From: Chloranthus sessilifolius | Taxonomy: Eukaryota > Streptophyta > Magnoliopsida > Chloranthales > Chloranthaceae | Assembly: GCA_021018995.1 (NCBI GenBank) | Contig: CM037591.1 | Location: forward strand, 75,481,901-75,545,900 | Reading direction: 5' to 3' | DNA length: 64,000 nucleotides | In this document: one piece after another, positions 46,001-57,510 of the stretch | How the letters are laid out: every line of letters starts with the position of its first letter | Position numbering within the stretch: the stretch's first letter is position 1 | Notes under the pieces: generated by a model | The model's input: only the letters and a program-made list of their open reading frames with translations | What the model was told of the DNA's origin: nothing | The model's database searches: none | Position numbers and translations under genes: made by a program

Positions 46001-46470
46001 ACCCATTCTTCATCATCCTAAATACCCTTCGCACCCATTCTTCATCATCTGCACAACTCGTACCGTAGAGATGATCGAAACTATCTTTCCCTTCTCAGCA
46101 ATAAACTAAAAAGACTTTTGTTTTGGTAGATGAAAAGTGATTACTTTTCGTAGACAATCAATGCTTACACGATAAGCGGATAGACAATTCATGCCAAGGA
46201 GTACATCAAGTCCTTGCATGTTCAACAAAATGAGGTCCGTTATGGTCTCTTGATCCTCCACTTGAATAATGATTGATCGGCAACAGGTGTCTGCGGTTAC
46301 TGCACTCCCCGTAGGAACGGACACGTCCAAAATAAAATCTAACTCCTTGGGTACAATTTTCAATTTCCCCGCAAATTTCGGAGTTATATACGAGTGGGTA
46401 GACCCCGGGTCTATCAAAACTCGTGCAACACAACGATCGTCGTCGTTTTCTAGATAGAGTTGTAGTGTAC
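43087..46470 (-). pseudogene. pol: Element 3 pol: PR-RT-RH-INT-chromodomain (broken)
   Basis: It begins at the intron acceptor (46470) with GTLQLYLEND. Protease [14 protein letters not shown] is at about 46410 and LLGMN near 46200. RT: PYRM-like [14 protein letters not shown] (45850), [18 protein letters not shown], a frameshift at about 45560, and a catalytic box that reads FVNDIL instead of FVDDIL (Asn codon at 45421-45423). RNase H at 45297-44650 (YSDAS, a stop at 44836). Integrase at 44600-43680 has AHKSKYAIH, CLVC, SMDFIVGLP, VSDRDPLY and QTERVN, with several stops. From 43629 follow the C-terminal part and chromodomain (VQWKNHSREEAMWEHEAE), ending at 43087. At least eight lesions, and a catalytic Asp substitution that alone would abolish polymerisation. 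Confidence 0.9.
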
Positions 46471-46611
46471 CTATAAATTTAATACATACATTAATGTTCA
46501 TACATGCATGTTATGACCACACAATTACCAAAATGCACCTTGATCTTTCCCTATCAATGCACTTTCTTCATCTATAAAATAAGTAAAAGAATTTAAGCAT
46601 ACAAATTATAC
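46471..46611 (-). other. Element 3 gag-pol intron
   Basis: 141 nt on the minus strand, donor CAAG|GTATAA, acceptor TTTATAG|GTACA. Joining turns VMIQG into GTLQLY in frame at the same codon as in elements 1 and 2. Read through, the frame meets TGA within about 16 codons. It contains AAGAAAGTGCATTG, related to GAAGGTGCATG in the other two introns. Confidence 0.82.
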
Positions 46612-47906
46612 CTTGAATCATGACGTTACTCACACGGGCGTCTTCAGCTGTTACTGCAAAAGCACGGCCTTGGACGACAAGTCTCATAGATTGTGTAGGC
46701 CTCTACGTTGTAGCAGTCGAAATAGTGCCCTCCTTTCTCATCTCATGGTAGTCTCGTATCATGTGCCCTATTTTCCCACATTTATGGCATCCTCCCGTGT
46801 CCTGTCTACAGTCCGATGTTTATTGCGACTTGCTATAACAGGCACATTTGACTCACGGACTATTCGTTGCCGCTCTTGAAGATCCCTGTGTGACTAATGC
46901 TCTAGATGCTGGAGTCTGAGCAGGGCGTTCTCTGTAGAACAGTCTTGTAGGAGTAAATACATTAGACCTCTGATAACTCGTATAGGCTAGTCTTGAAACT
47001 GGAGTAGGTGCTGACAACCTCGACTTTTTATTCCCAGAGTCATAGTCACTCACTCCCCCCGGACTTACCTTATTCTTCCAATCACGCCTCTTATTTATAT
47101 CCCTTTCTGCAACGATGGCCTTCCCCATCACGTCAGCATATGTCTCAAGTTCAAATATCGATACCCTTTCTTGAATATTTGCTCTCAGGCCTTCTTCGAA
47201 TCTACTGACCTTCATTTCTTCTGTAGCTACCAATTCTGGAGCAAACCTTGATACTCGCACAAACTCATTACCGTACTCCCCTACGGTCATGCTCCCTTGT
47301 ACAAGATTAGTAAAATCCTTCTTCAATTGGTTCCTGACTTGTTTAGGGAAATACTCCCTGTTAAATACCCTTACAAACTCAGCCCATGTCTATTGGTCTT
47401 GGAGACCCTCGACTTCCCTCTTCCTTAACACCGACTTCCACCAAGCATCGGCGCCGCCTTCAAGTGGGAAGGAGGCCCAACCAACTTTCTTATGTTTAGG
47501 GCTTTGGAGCCTCTAGTAAATTCTCCATCTACTTCAACCATTTTTCTGCTTCAAGCGGATCAGTTTGCTCTTAAAATATCGGAGGTCTCAATCTCCTGAA
47601 ATCCATGAAAGATGATGGCAACAATGCACGAGGTGGTGATGGTGGTGGCTGTTGCTGATGGCTGACATTATTGGAGGCTAACAATGTCGTCTGCTCAGCT
47701 AAAAGAGCAATTTGCTGAGTCTACTAAGTCATAGCAGCGGCTATGGCCTCCATAGCCCTAGCCATCCTATCAGTAGACTCATCACGCTGACCCCTCTTTG
47801 CCTCAGGAGGTGATCTTTGCTCTCCTCCAGATCCAGAAGGAATATCATTAATACTTCTCACACTTCTTTGGTGACCTCTAGGTCGACCTCTTCAACGTTG
47901 ATCCAT
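46612..47906 (-). pseudogene. gag: Element 3 gag (broken)
   Basis: ATG at 47906 (MDQR, then TGA, then RGRPRGHQRS) fits the start of its relatives. The frame then continues with SGGEQRSPPEAKRGQRDEST and a RMARAMEAIAAAMT helix, with stops near 47725 and 47570. The core has WWKSVL and EYFPKQVRNQLKKDF (47350-47290), TVGEYGNEFVRVSRFAPELV (47285-47220) and VMGKAIVAERD. The zinc knuckle reads CHKCGKIGHMIRDY near 46780, its last Cys replaced by Tyr. The coding sequence ends at the intron donor after VMIQ. Confidence 0.9.
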
Positions 47907-48017
47907 TGGAATCTGTTACAATGAAACAAAGGTCTCATTAACAGATGGTCCCTAGTATCCAATAAAATCTCAAATCTCTAAACGGTCTAAAACTTGTCAG
48001 ATGTCTCTAAAGACATT

Positions 48018-48031
48018 GCTCTGATTCCAAC
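48018..48031 (-). promoter_or_regulatory. Primer-binding site, initiator-Met tRNA type
   Basis: Minus-strand TTGGAATCAGAGC directly after the 5' LTR end. Confidence 0.85.
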
Positions 48032-49857
48032 TGTGACAACCTGAATTTCGGCACCCCGAAACTTGCACCGTCAATGGGCTGGAGCTAAGGCCAAACCCTG
48101 AATGAATTATATAACATTTCATTGTACAACGAAAATAAAGTAGAACCATACTAACTAACCATCATAACAAAATAAGGGAACTAGTACTATCCCTCAAAAG
48201 CTTAAAATGACGGTTCTAATTCCATATGAATACCTATGGAAAGAGAATCGACGAGAACCACCGGTAAAGACAATTCCTTACCGAAACATGGTTCACCAAA
48301 AAGAATTAAGTTACAATTATCATCCAAATTAAGTATTCTTCACATCATCTCAAAACTCTAGTCTCTCAACTTAAGGCCAGATATATTTGGCAACATACAT
48401 AGAAAATAACCTCAGGGGGGATTTCTTCTAGATCCTCACTAGGTGAAAGATCAGGATCCTCTCTCTCTAAGATCTCTGTTCCAATGCCTTCACCTGAACC
48501 TGTGGCATTAGTCGAGGAATGAGCTTCATCCAAGCTCAGTAGGGAAAAACTCATAACATACTTATTATAACATGAAACATATATCTTATGACATAATGAA
48601 ATAAAATTGGTCAGAACATATGCCCAGTGTGATTATCATGGCATGAAAGACACATGCGATACTTGTTTGAAATTCATAAAACATGTTCACATCTTTATTC
48701 CAACATATGAAAAGAAAACTTAAAAGTGCTTTACTTAAAGTATTTGAATGAGGAACTATAGCCTCAAGTCCCTGATGGAATACCCACCATCGTCATTCAT
48801 ATAAATCATTTTCACATATATCCAAGGTCCCATAAAGTTTGAAACTTCGCCGAACATATTTACCATTATACGGTAGGAGTCACAAATCATATAGCACAAA
48901 GGGTGTACGGATTGGCCGTCAGACAGTCACGGATATCGCTGTCATCCAATACCACGGTTATACATAGAACCTTAAATCGGAGTGCATACATATAGCTTAT
49001 CGTCGTGTAAAGTGATAATTATAGTTTAGCTCAAAAGTTGAAATTAAGTGTGAAGATCACACACACACATATTGGACTGAATCCTGAAAGATTCCATAAC
49101 TTTTATATAATTCGAAAATATACTGATACACATGCCTTTTCAAATTAGAGTCATAAGTTAAATTCACATGATTGAATCAAAATTTGCATCATAACATAAC
49201 ACACATGCTAATGTAGTAAATGCACATGATATCAAGTGTTCCCTACCTCAAAATCTTAATCCGCACGCGCTCAATCCACAGTTTGGGTTTGCCCTTCGTC
49301 ACACAACACTAGGTCACCTAAACATATAAAATTCATGGTTCACACATTAGAACTATGCTAAACATACTATGACAGCTCCCCTCAAAATCTCAAAGTCAAA
49401 ACTTATCAAAATTCTGAATCTGGAAATTTCGATCGATAGAAACCGGGTTTCGATCGATCGAATTCATTTTGAACGGTCGGACTCCTCATAACACATATCG
49501 CTTCGTAGTTCGATTGAACGATTCTGCCATTTCCATCGAACGAACACAAATTCGATCGATCGAAAATAATTTCGATTGGTCGAATACCTCAGAACCAAAT
49601 AACAATCCACACAGTTCGATCGAATGGATTTTGATTTGATCGATCGAATTTCTAATTCGATTGATCGAAGATTTTTTAAACGGTTGAATCCTCACAGCAG
49701 GCTTTTTCAAAATCTCTGTTCTATAAGTTTCGATCGATCGAGTGTGAGATTTGATCTATCAAAACACACTTCGTTCGATCGAAATTTATTTCGATCGAAT
49801 GAATTTCTTCAAACTTTGAATTCTTCCTTCTCAAGTCCATTTCGATCGATCGAACCT
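48032..49857 (-). mobile_element. Element 3 5' LTR, truncated
   Basis: Collinear with 37922 to about 39785 of the 3' LTR. The remaining 630 bp (the LTR start) are missing. The break lies inside the palindrome array (49427-49850). Confidence 0.9.
49427..49850. repeat. CGATCGATCG palindrome array in element 3 5' LTR, cut
   Basis: Same words and order as 39340-39790, with base changes in several copies. Confidence 0.9.
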
Positions 49858-51309
49858 GAGATTTAAAAGTTTAGGTCGTCACTGTGCAAAGATTTCTGAT
49901 TAAGGTAAGAATTTATGTTTGAAAATTAGTGTAATTATGATCTATAGTTAGGTAATCAATGCTTTAAAGGACTAGGCATAAATGTGTAATTAGGTTATAT
50001 GGTTGGGCAATAAATGCCCCAAAAGACTAGAAATAAATGTGATGAGTTTTGGGAAAACAAACCTGAGGAGAAGAAACCATGTTGTTGAGAGTCTATGGAA
50101 ACCGATCGATTAAAATATGAACTGATCGATCGATTTTGACAAGACATAAGCATGTGAAGTGTTATTTGAGAAACCAACTTATCGAATTTAAATTCGATCA
50201 ATTGATTTTAGGAACCAATCAATCTAAAAAAAATCCAATCGATTGATATATGTCGACATGCTTTGTTCGAGTTCGACAGGCTCTGAGTAAGGTTGACGGG
50301 TTTCTAAGTCAGGTCGACAGGATAGTGATGTGAAGATGGGATTGGTTTCTGAGTAAATCGATTGATCGATTTGGAAACTGATCGATTGATTTATAAACCG
50401 ATTGATCGAGTGTGGGACTGATTATACAAACAGAAATGTGTGTATTTTTTGGAGGAAACCGACTGATCGAAATATATTTCTATCGATCTATTTTAGGAAT
50501 CGCTCGATCGGATTGGAATTCGATCGGCGACTTAGTCAGATTTTGGCAATTGTTTGCTTTGAGGAAAAAGATCTTTGAGACCTTTTCTTTGTCACTTCTG
50601 ACGTGTAAGACATAAATTAGTGTGTTTTAGGTTGTGTTCGAGGGGACATGATGGGAATGTCACCTCGATAAGAAAATCTTTGTGTGACTTCGCTTTGTGG
50701 TGGGGAAATCTTATAACATGCGCTTTTGTTACACCAAGCATGGAATTATGATATGATAAACACGTGTGTGTGAAAATTATGAACTTTGTTATTCGATTTG
50801 CATGAGCTTTGTACACGGATTCAAATATAAGAATGTGTTTGTGTGAGTGTCAACTCAGCAAGAAGTGTACATGTGTGTGTGCATGTGAACTTCAGATTCC
50901 AAATTTTAAACCTAGATATAAATTATCACAACTCACGGTGATAAACTATAAGTTAGATTTTACATTTTGATTTAAGGTTTATGTGTGAATACCCAACCGA
51001 CGTGACGGTATATTCGTGACTGATGCGGCGGGATATCCGTGGCTGGTACGGCTGGATATCTGTACAATTGTGCATCCGGTACGACGAGATATCGGTACAT
51101 TGTGGACCGCAAATGGTCAATCTGAAGTACAAGTGACCCTGTTAACGTAGCTCAAGGGCTTAGCATCATGAAAAATAGTTCATTAAATAATGATAGTAGG
51201 TATTCCCATCGGAATATATGAGGCTCTCGATGCTATATATGCTCGAGAGTGTAGATAAGGGAGCAATTTAAGTTTCTTTGTGTGTTATGTGAAAATCTTT
51301 GGAAATCAT
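49858..51309 (+). mobile_element. Element 1 3' LTR, truncated at both ends
   Basis: Collinear with 8688-10097 of the 5' LTR: ATTTAAAAGTTTAGGTC, the GGTAAG donor-like site, the CGATCGATCG array (50100-50530), the GGATATCC-type repeats (51000-51090), ending at GGAAATCATG. The first 390 bp and the last 670 bp are missing. Confidence 0.88.
50100..50530. repeat. CGATCGATCG palindrome array in element 1 3' LTR remnant
   Basis: Partner of 8929-9345 with the same interspersed GTCGACAGG words; more degenerate. Confidence 0.88.
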
Positions 51310-52010
51310 GCTCGAGGTTTCCAATGTCAATTTTATCTATTTTTTGAAGGAAAACCAGGCCCAAACTATTGGAAGTTGAAGACCCGTAGGGGCCCAGCCC
51401 GATTTTAGAATTTTCTGCACAAATTCGCGATTTTAATTTCGCCATAACTTTTGATGTATAACTCCGAATTAGGCGATTCTTAGCTCGTTAGAAAGCTGGA
51501 AACCTCTAATTTCTAATGGTATAAGCCTCAGTTTTATGAAACCTCTAATGGTTCCATAAAAACTGTAGCACTTCTCTTTTCATCAGCTATTTTGGTTGGT
51601 TCGAAATAGGCTCTATGGGTTCAATTTTGTAATTTCCTACACAAATCTGTGATCTTCATTTCATCATAACTTTTGATATATAAGTCCAAATTAGATGACT
51701 CTTAGCTCGTTGGAAAGCTGAGAATCTCTACTTTGTAATGGTATAAGCCTTAGGTTGGGAAATTATTTATAAAAATTGTGGCACTCCTCTTTCCAACCAC
51801 TGTTTAGGAGGGTTCAAGACTGATCCGGGAAGGGTTCTAATGGGTCTGAGAAGGCTAGAGTTGATTCCTAAGGGTTCTAATGGGTCTAAAAGTTTTAGGA
51901 TGATTACTAAGAGTTTGGTAAATGCTTTCTGAAGTTTGGAGAGTACGCCTTTCTTAAAGTATGTGTCAATCGGGCCTTGGGCCAAATTTGGGTGTCTATA
52001 GATGCCCTAT
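51310..52010. repeat. Direct duplication of about 215 bp, unassigned repeat
   Basis: The block containing CATAACTTTTGATGTATAA, CTTAGCTCGTTAGAAAGCTG and AATGGTATAAGCCT (about 51411-51535) recurs at about 51627-51752 with about 80 percent identity by eye. It ends near TTTGGGTGTCTATA (51988), a phrase seen at LTR ends of Tat-type elements. It may be the flank or LTR of the Tat-like element to the right. Confidence 0.45.
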
Positions 52011-52995
52011 TTGGTATCCGATCAGTAATGCCAAAGAAAGAGACATCTGAAGAGGCCTAAGGCACGCTAACGTTTCCACTATGCTCAGAACAAACCTCAA
52101 ACATCAAAAAGTAAAATAACTAAATAGAGAGTGACGTAAGCCTAACATCAAGGAAAAAGTGCGTCACTCTAGAGTAGCAGAAGCCCCAACATTTAGGGAA
52201 AACTTCCGTTCCTCAAGGCTATCGGTCCCTAGGTGCTTAGTTACTGGGCATAACCAAGAAGGTGTAATTTGAAAATGCATGATATTTGAGATTCATTTCG
52301 AACAAGACTGCCCCGATAGTGGAAGGGTGATCAACCCATACTGGCGTAAAGTAATGACACGAAGATCCACAGTTTGTGTCTAATCCCATGAGGCATTGAC
52401 TGTCCCATTTGATCGGTCACGAGTGCCCCTACGCGAGGTAGGGTTCGAGATTTTTGGGCAAACCCATCGATCCTGAGGTTAATTTAGCACAACTACCCGA
52501 GCGGAGCGAATATTGATGTCGTAATGTTTTTTAGGAGTGTGCTAGTTTTGAAATGTGCCCTGATTGAACATGACCTAAAGTACCCAACTTCAAATAATAC
52601 TGAACAAATTTGGCCAAAATTGGATGCTTATCGAAGGAGACACCCAATCCTGGTCTCTGCCAATAATGATCTTACAAATCATTTAACTATGCATAAACAT
52701 ACACCCATTAGGGGCGATAAGCAACAAAGACAATGGAAGTCCCGATCCAGATCCCGTCTGGGTATAATTTATAGGAATGAACGATCATCCTACGGAAACC
52801 CAAACGCATGATGCCTATTTAAGGGAAGCCGCTCTAATACAAGTTTTAAGCCTGCGGAAAAATAAGGGAAATGAACCCTTCTGCATGCATGTTTGCATAG
52901 TTGATCAATGTGTTGTGTCATTTTCAACAGGTTGGTCTTAACCAACAATTGACTTTTTTCTGAGGAATCTGAAGCATTAGATACTAAAGTTCACA
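52011..52995. other. Unassigned, probably Tat-like LTR or flank
   Basis: No gene recognised. The phrase AACCCATCGATCCTGAGGTT followed by AATTTAGCACAAC (near 52463) has a counterpart at 56540-56575 (ATTAATTTAGCGCAGC). This suggests that one repeat was split by the insert at about 53000-56444. The 95-residue open frame at 52524 has no recognisable features. Confidence 0.35.
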
Positions 52996-52999
52996 TGAA

Positions 53000-55900
53000 T
53001 CCAAAGACGGAGAGCTTAGCTTGAAGATTTAACAGTGGCAAAAAATTTGTTGGTTTATTAGATTGGTGTGCTGTTATTTTATTATTATATATTGATGGTA
53101 AAAATAATGGCAAAAACAAATTAAAGAGGAGTAAAATGAAATGAAACAATACAAAAATATTAATCTATACACAGTACTGCAAGATCCAGGGATGTTGTAG
53201 CAAGTTTTGATAAGTAAGAGTTTGTCTCACAGAGAGTGATGATCTATAACCCAAAAGTTGTATAGTAAATCTCCAGATCTGACTACAGATCTGGCAACTC
53301 TAAACCGACACTAGAAAGCAAGGTAAAGAGAGGGTGTTTAGGTGTCACAAAACTAAACTAAACTAAAAATAGAAATAAAACTACAGCTAAAGAAAGGGGG
53401 TAAAGAAGGATGATGATGGGTTAGTGAAATAAAATAAAATGTGGAGAAGTAGACAACTATGGGCTAATCTTCATTGCAACTCAGATCAAGATGTTGGATC
53501 TGTAGCTATCCTTCACTTGGCTATAAGCACAAGTGCAAGGTAGAAGAATCCAACCTAACCTAGAGGCATGAACTGATCTTAGGGGTATATTCTATCCATT
53601 TGAATGGTCACATCATATCCCAGGGATTTCATCCAAGCAAGAGGTTAGAGCTGAAATAAGAAAACCATTGCAGACAGTATGTTTGCAAGGTTACAAGCTC
53701 ATTCAACCATAGGATCAAACACTCCATGAAGATCTGGTGGAAATCACAAGAAATCATAGATTGAATGGGGCTTTAAAATCAGCTGATCATTACAACAAAG
53801 AGGCTTGCAATGACCTAGCTCTCAAGTCTACAATCTATGCAAGATCTCAGGTCCATTCACTGAAAATGGTTATATAAAACAGAGGAGAAGTTGGCTCTGC
53901 AATAGTCCCTCATTTGGCTATAAGCACAAAGGCAGGGAAAAAGAATCTGACTCAACCCTGTGATCTAGACCAGCCTTAGGGTTATATTCCATCCACTTAT
54001 ATGGTCATAGAGCATTCGATAGATGAGGTCCAGTCATGGGGTTAAAAGCTAGAACAATAGACCCACTGCAGCCACTATGAATGCATAGCTACAAGCTCAT
54101 GCATCCATAGGTGCATAAAACCTATACAGATATAAATGATGAACATAAGAAAAGTATAGATTAAATGAAGCTTTAAAAATGGCTTTTCATTGCCTAAAAA
54201 GATCTTACAATGATTGGCCCTCAAGGCAGTAGTCTGTGCAAGAACTCCAAGACTGCTCACAATGTGCTTACAAAACCAAATACAAATCTGAAATAAACCT
54301 AGCTGCTACAGATATTTAACCCAACATGGTTGCTAAGCTAAGGAGAGAAGAAATTAAAATAAACCCTAACCTAAAAATATAAAACCCTAAAAGTGAGCTC
54401 AGGCTAATCCCTTCTCCCTTCCCAAGATAACTTATAGCTGTATTTATACAATCCATACAGTATTTTATGCTTTGGCCAATCAGAAAAAAGAATATTTGGA
54501 GCTGGTGTCATGCCCCATTTGTGGCCAAGTAATGCCTTCGGATGTGTGGGATAGCTCAGCACCTTGGCATGTGTGCCCCAGTGCTGTGGAATCCCAAAAA
54601 TGCCCCCTGAATTTTAAATACACAAGCTAGAACTTGTGCCTCGAGCGGATGAGCTTCAAAATTAATAACTCGGGCAATTCTTGAGAGGATGACAGGCTTC
54701 AGGCATTGTAGCTTGACAGGTTCTCGACAGGATAAAGACATCACTTTAAGTGCTCGAGTAGCTGCTGGCTTCAGAAAATGCAACTAGAGAGGCTCTCGAG
54801 AGGCTGCTCGATAGGATTAAAATAGCCTTTCTGCAGCTTGAGAGGATGCTCGAGAGGTGAATATAGCATTGCAGCTGCTCAATAGAATGTTTTCATTAGT
54901 GAACTGCTTGACAGCAGCGATGCAACTCGAGTGGTTTCTGTTTTAAGTTCATAAACTGCTCGACAGACTTAATGGAGCTTCAGCTAACTGCTCGAGTATG
55001 TGTATAGCTCCAGATTTGCAGCTCGACGGGCTGGTTAGCTTCAGCAAACTACTCGAGTGTTTAATAACTTTAACTCTGCAGCTGCTCGACAGCTTTATGG
55101 ATTCAAGTGCTTTGACAAGTTCAATTCTGCAGAGTTTTGAACTGCTCAACTCTATATTGAACTGCTCGACTGCATTAAAGCATCAGTACTCAGACTCAAC
55201 AAGTTAGTGCAGCAACTCAAGAGGCTGCTCTTGCTTCAGCAACTGCTTGACAAGATGAAATAGCAACTCTACAGGTCAAGTGGTTGAAGCTTTAAGGCTG
55301 TAAACTGCTCGAGATGGGTGCTGGCTTTAGTTCCACAGCTGCTCGAGTACATGTATGCAGCAGCAACAGTAGGATAGGTTGGTCTATAAGCTGCTCGACA
55401 GAATGTTTTACAGCAGTAAACTGCTCAACAACTAGATGGCTTCAACATGATAGCTCGAGTGTATGCTACACTTCAGATCTGCAGCTCGAGTAGATGGTTA
55501 CAACAACATTCCACTGCTTGAAAACAGTTGTTGGCTTCAATGCTGGAACTCATGAGGATGGATTTCGAGCATTGCAGCTTGTGTAGTTGTTGCAGCAGGT
55601 CTGTAGCTTGAGAGGTTCTAACAGCAGCTCGTGAGCTTGAGTTTTAAGTGCAGCTCGAGTGGTTTAGTGTGAGGCTCTCCACTGCAAGAACAGCTGCTTG
55701 AGTATATGCATGCATCAGGTCTGCTTCCATTCAGCTGCTCTACAAGTGGAATGCAGTGGATATAAATTGCTGCTTGACATGGCTTTAGCCATAGCAGCTG
55801 CTCAACAGGATGTGCTCGAGTTGTTTAGTGCATTAACTGTTGTTCCACTTGAGCTGCTGCATGCATGCATAAAGTGCTTGAACTGTTCTTTGCTGTAATT

Positions 55901-56444
55901 CCACTGTGCTCAAGATTCATGTAGGTGTAGTACTGTAGCTATTGTTCTCCACTTAAACTATTGTATTGCTGCTCATATAAAATGCTTGAGCTGCTGGTTT
56001 GCTGCTTTACTTGTATAGATTTGCTTGAATGGTGTAGTGCAGCAGCTTTCAATTATAGCTCGACAAGTGGAATGCAGCAACTAATGTTCTCAAGATGTTG
56101 AAGTTGAAGCTATAAAGTTCTCCATAGCTGTCCTATATAATTTACTGCATCATCAGTCCATTAAGCTTGGGCTTCACTTCTCACTCTCAGTAGGACATCT
56201 AGAACCCCAATGCATGTAAAACATCCCCAATGGTGTGAACCACCATGGTGCAGTCAATATAAATCCATCAGCTCCATAGCTTAGCACAAAATTCTTTCTT
56301 CTTGGCTCATAAATGTTGGATTACTGCACTAAGCTATAATTTATTGTCATCTACAAAAACACACTTAAAAAGTTATTATTAACCAGTGCAAAGGTCCATT
56401 AAAGGCCAGGTTAGGTGTTGGAAAGTGGCATATTTTAGTGATCA
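53000..56444 (-). mobile_element. LTR-family B copy, minus strand
   Basis: On the minus strand it begins at 56444 with TGATCACTAAAATATGCCAC and then a CTTTAATGGACC phrase. This is homologous to the plus-strand starts at 60001 (TGAAAAATACTA...CTTTGATGGACC) and 62294 (TGGAAAATACC...CTTGATAGACCC). Its 3' half (53160-54250) matches 60565-61650 and, inverted, 63540-63930, and holds a twofold repeat of about 400 bp. No coding region, so it is an LTR or solo LTR. The left boundary is approximate. Confidence 0.6.
54600..56110. repeat. CTCGAG/CTCGAC word array in family-B LTR
   Basis: About 13 copies of CTCGAG and 7 of CTCGAC plus many one-base variants (CTTGAG, CTCAAC), often within GCTGCTCGAGAGG-like words. 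In the cleanest stretch the CG positions 54928, 54961, 54993, 55024, 55054 and 55087 are 30-33 bp apart. The array starts about 330 bp from the LTR start. Open frames here are artefacts. Confidence 0.85.
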
Positions 56445-56449
56445 ACAAA

Positions 56450-57284
56450 TCAACCTGATCGAAACATTGGCTGCATGATCGGGATTGACACCGTTGCTCC
56501 TACTTTAAAGTAGGATCCAAAGGTCCAAGGCGAACCTTAGACTAAAGACATTAATTTAGCGCAGCTGCGTTGCCTATAAAATATTAACATTTTACTGCAT
56601 TAAAGCACACATGTGCGTAGCTGTGCGTGGCGAAAGTACCACGAAGATATAGCTATCTTTTTTTGGAATAGATCAGATGTCGGTGGTGAGATGCTTTATT
56701 TGTCCATCGTTGAGAGGTTGTCTGCTTCAAGGCTTTGGACCATTTGATGATCTTTCACATTCTTGAGAAAACGTCAGTCCCTTTTTTATTTATAAAGGTA
56801 ACAATATCCATCCTAATTAATAGAAGGAGAAGCAAACCTACCTACACATTTTCAATTTTCAAGATTTATATATTTCTGGATTTTTATTTTAAGAGATTTT
56901 TTTTACTCTTTTTCTTCATTTTTCCGGATTTCTTGTTTTTGTTGTTTTTCTCTTTCTTTTCTTCTTTTTTTTGTCTAATGCCTTAATAATGAGGCTAAGT
57001 AATGGGTCCCATTTTGAGCATAGTCGAACCCGTTCATGGGGTAAGACTTGAGTGAGGTTCAGAATTTTTACCAAGGTCAAAACATCCAATCCTTTGAATC
57101 AAATCAACCATTTCTTGTTACTTCAGGTCATACATTTAATAATGCAGTTTGAAGATATACCTGATCAGGACTTGAATTAAGCGAACATGAGCAGCCTAAT
57201 TGGCAACCAGATAATTCAAAACTGTAATCGAAGGATTAGCTGAAAGATTTTTCTTTTCTCTTCTATTTTACTTTTTTTTCAACT
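56450..57284 (-). other. Tat-like element 3' untranslated region, left part
   Basis: AT- and T-rich, with pyrimidine-rich runs (56890-56975) that would be polypurine on the minus strand. No gene seen. Confidence 0.35.
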
Positions 57285-57510
57285 CTTTTTTACTCACAGC
57301 ACCCAAGACGGGTTTTTTTTTATCGTGCCCATTGTTGCCCTCTTTTTTACTCGTAGTGCCCTTTAGGGTTTCAACTACGTCCGTGGGTATACAATTTTAC
57401 CCCAGATGCCTTTTTAGGTTTTCACTTGGTCCACACAAGCTTGCTGTTTTTACCCATGGTGCCCTTTCGGATTTTCACCACGTACTTTTTACATTGAGCT
57501 TGTATTTTTT
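57285..57510. repeat. Tandem repeat, about 52-bp unit
   Basis: Three clear units and one degenerate unit starting near 57290, 57346, 57397 and 57449, with consensus words TTTTTACCC, GGTGCCCTTT, GGTTTTCACCACGT. Such arrays are common between pol and the 3' LTR of Tat/Ogre-type elements. Confidence 0.75.

Larger units (their letters stand above)
37922..49857 (-). mobile_element. Element 3: Tekay/Del-like Ty3 retrotransposon with ORF3, 5' LTR truncated
   Basis: Minus-strand order from right to left: truncated 5' LTR (49857-48032), primer site, gag, gag-pol intron, pol with chromodomain, palindrome array, TATA box, ORF3, polypurine tract, 3' LTR (40410-37922). It lies just after ORF3 of element 1. 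The left flank is AGCTC; the right flank is lost because the 5' LTR is cut about 630 bp short and joined to the 3' LTR of element 1. Confidence 0.9.
8296..51309 (+). mobile_element. Element 1: Tekay/Del-like Ty3 retrotransposon, host of the nest
   Basis: Plus-strand order: 5' LTR (8296-10767), primer site, gag, intron, pol ending in a chromodomain, palindrome array, TATA box, ORF3 (16587 onward), then interruption by the Athila-like element (16980-37467). ORF3 resumes at 37468-37905, then comes interruption by element 3 (37922-49857), and last the remnant of the 3' LTR (49858-51309). The base pairs next to the 5' LTR are ATCCA, but the 3' LTR end is lost, so the target duplication cannot be checked. 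It is the oldest layer of the stack and all its frames are broken. Confidence 0.8.

Noticed and set aside
54949..55898. Leu/Ser-rich open frames as secreted or membrane proteins
   Set aside because: They translate the CTCGAG word array in both directions; no start context and no conservation can be argued.
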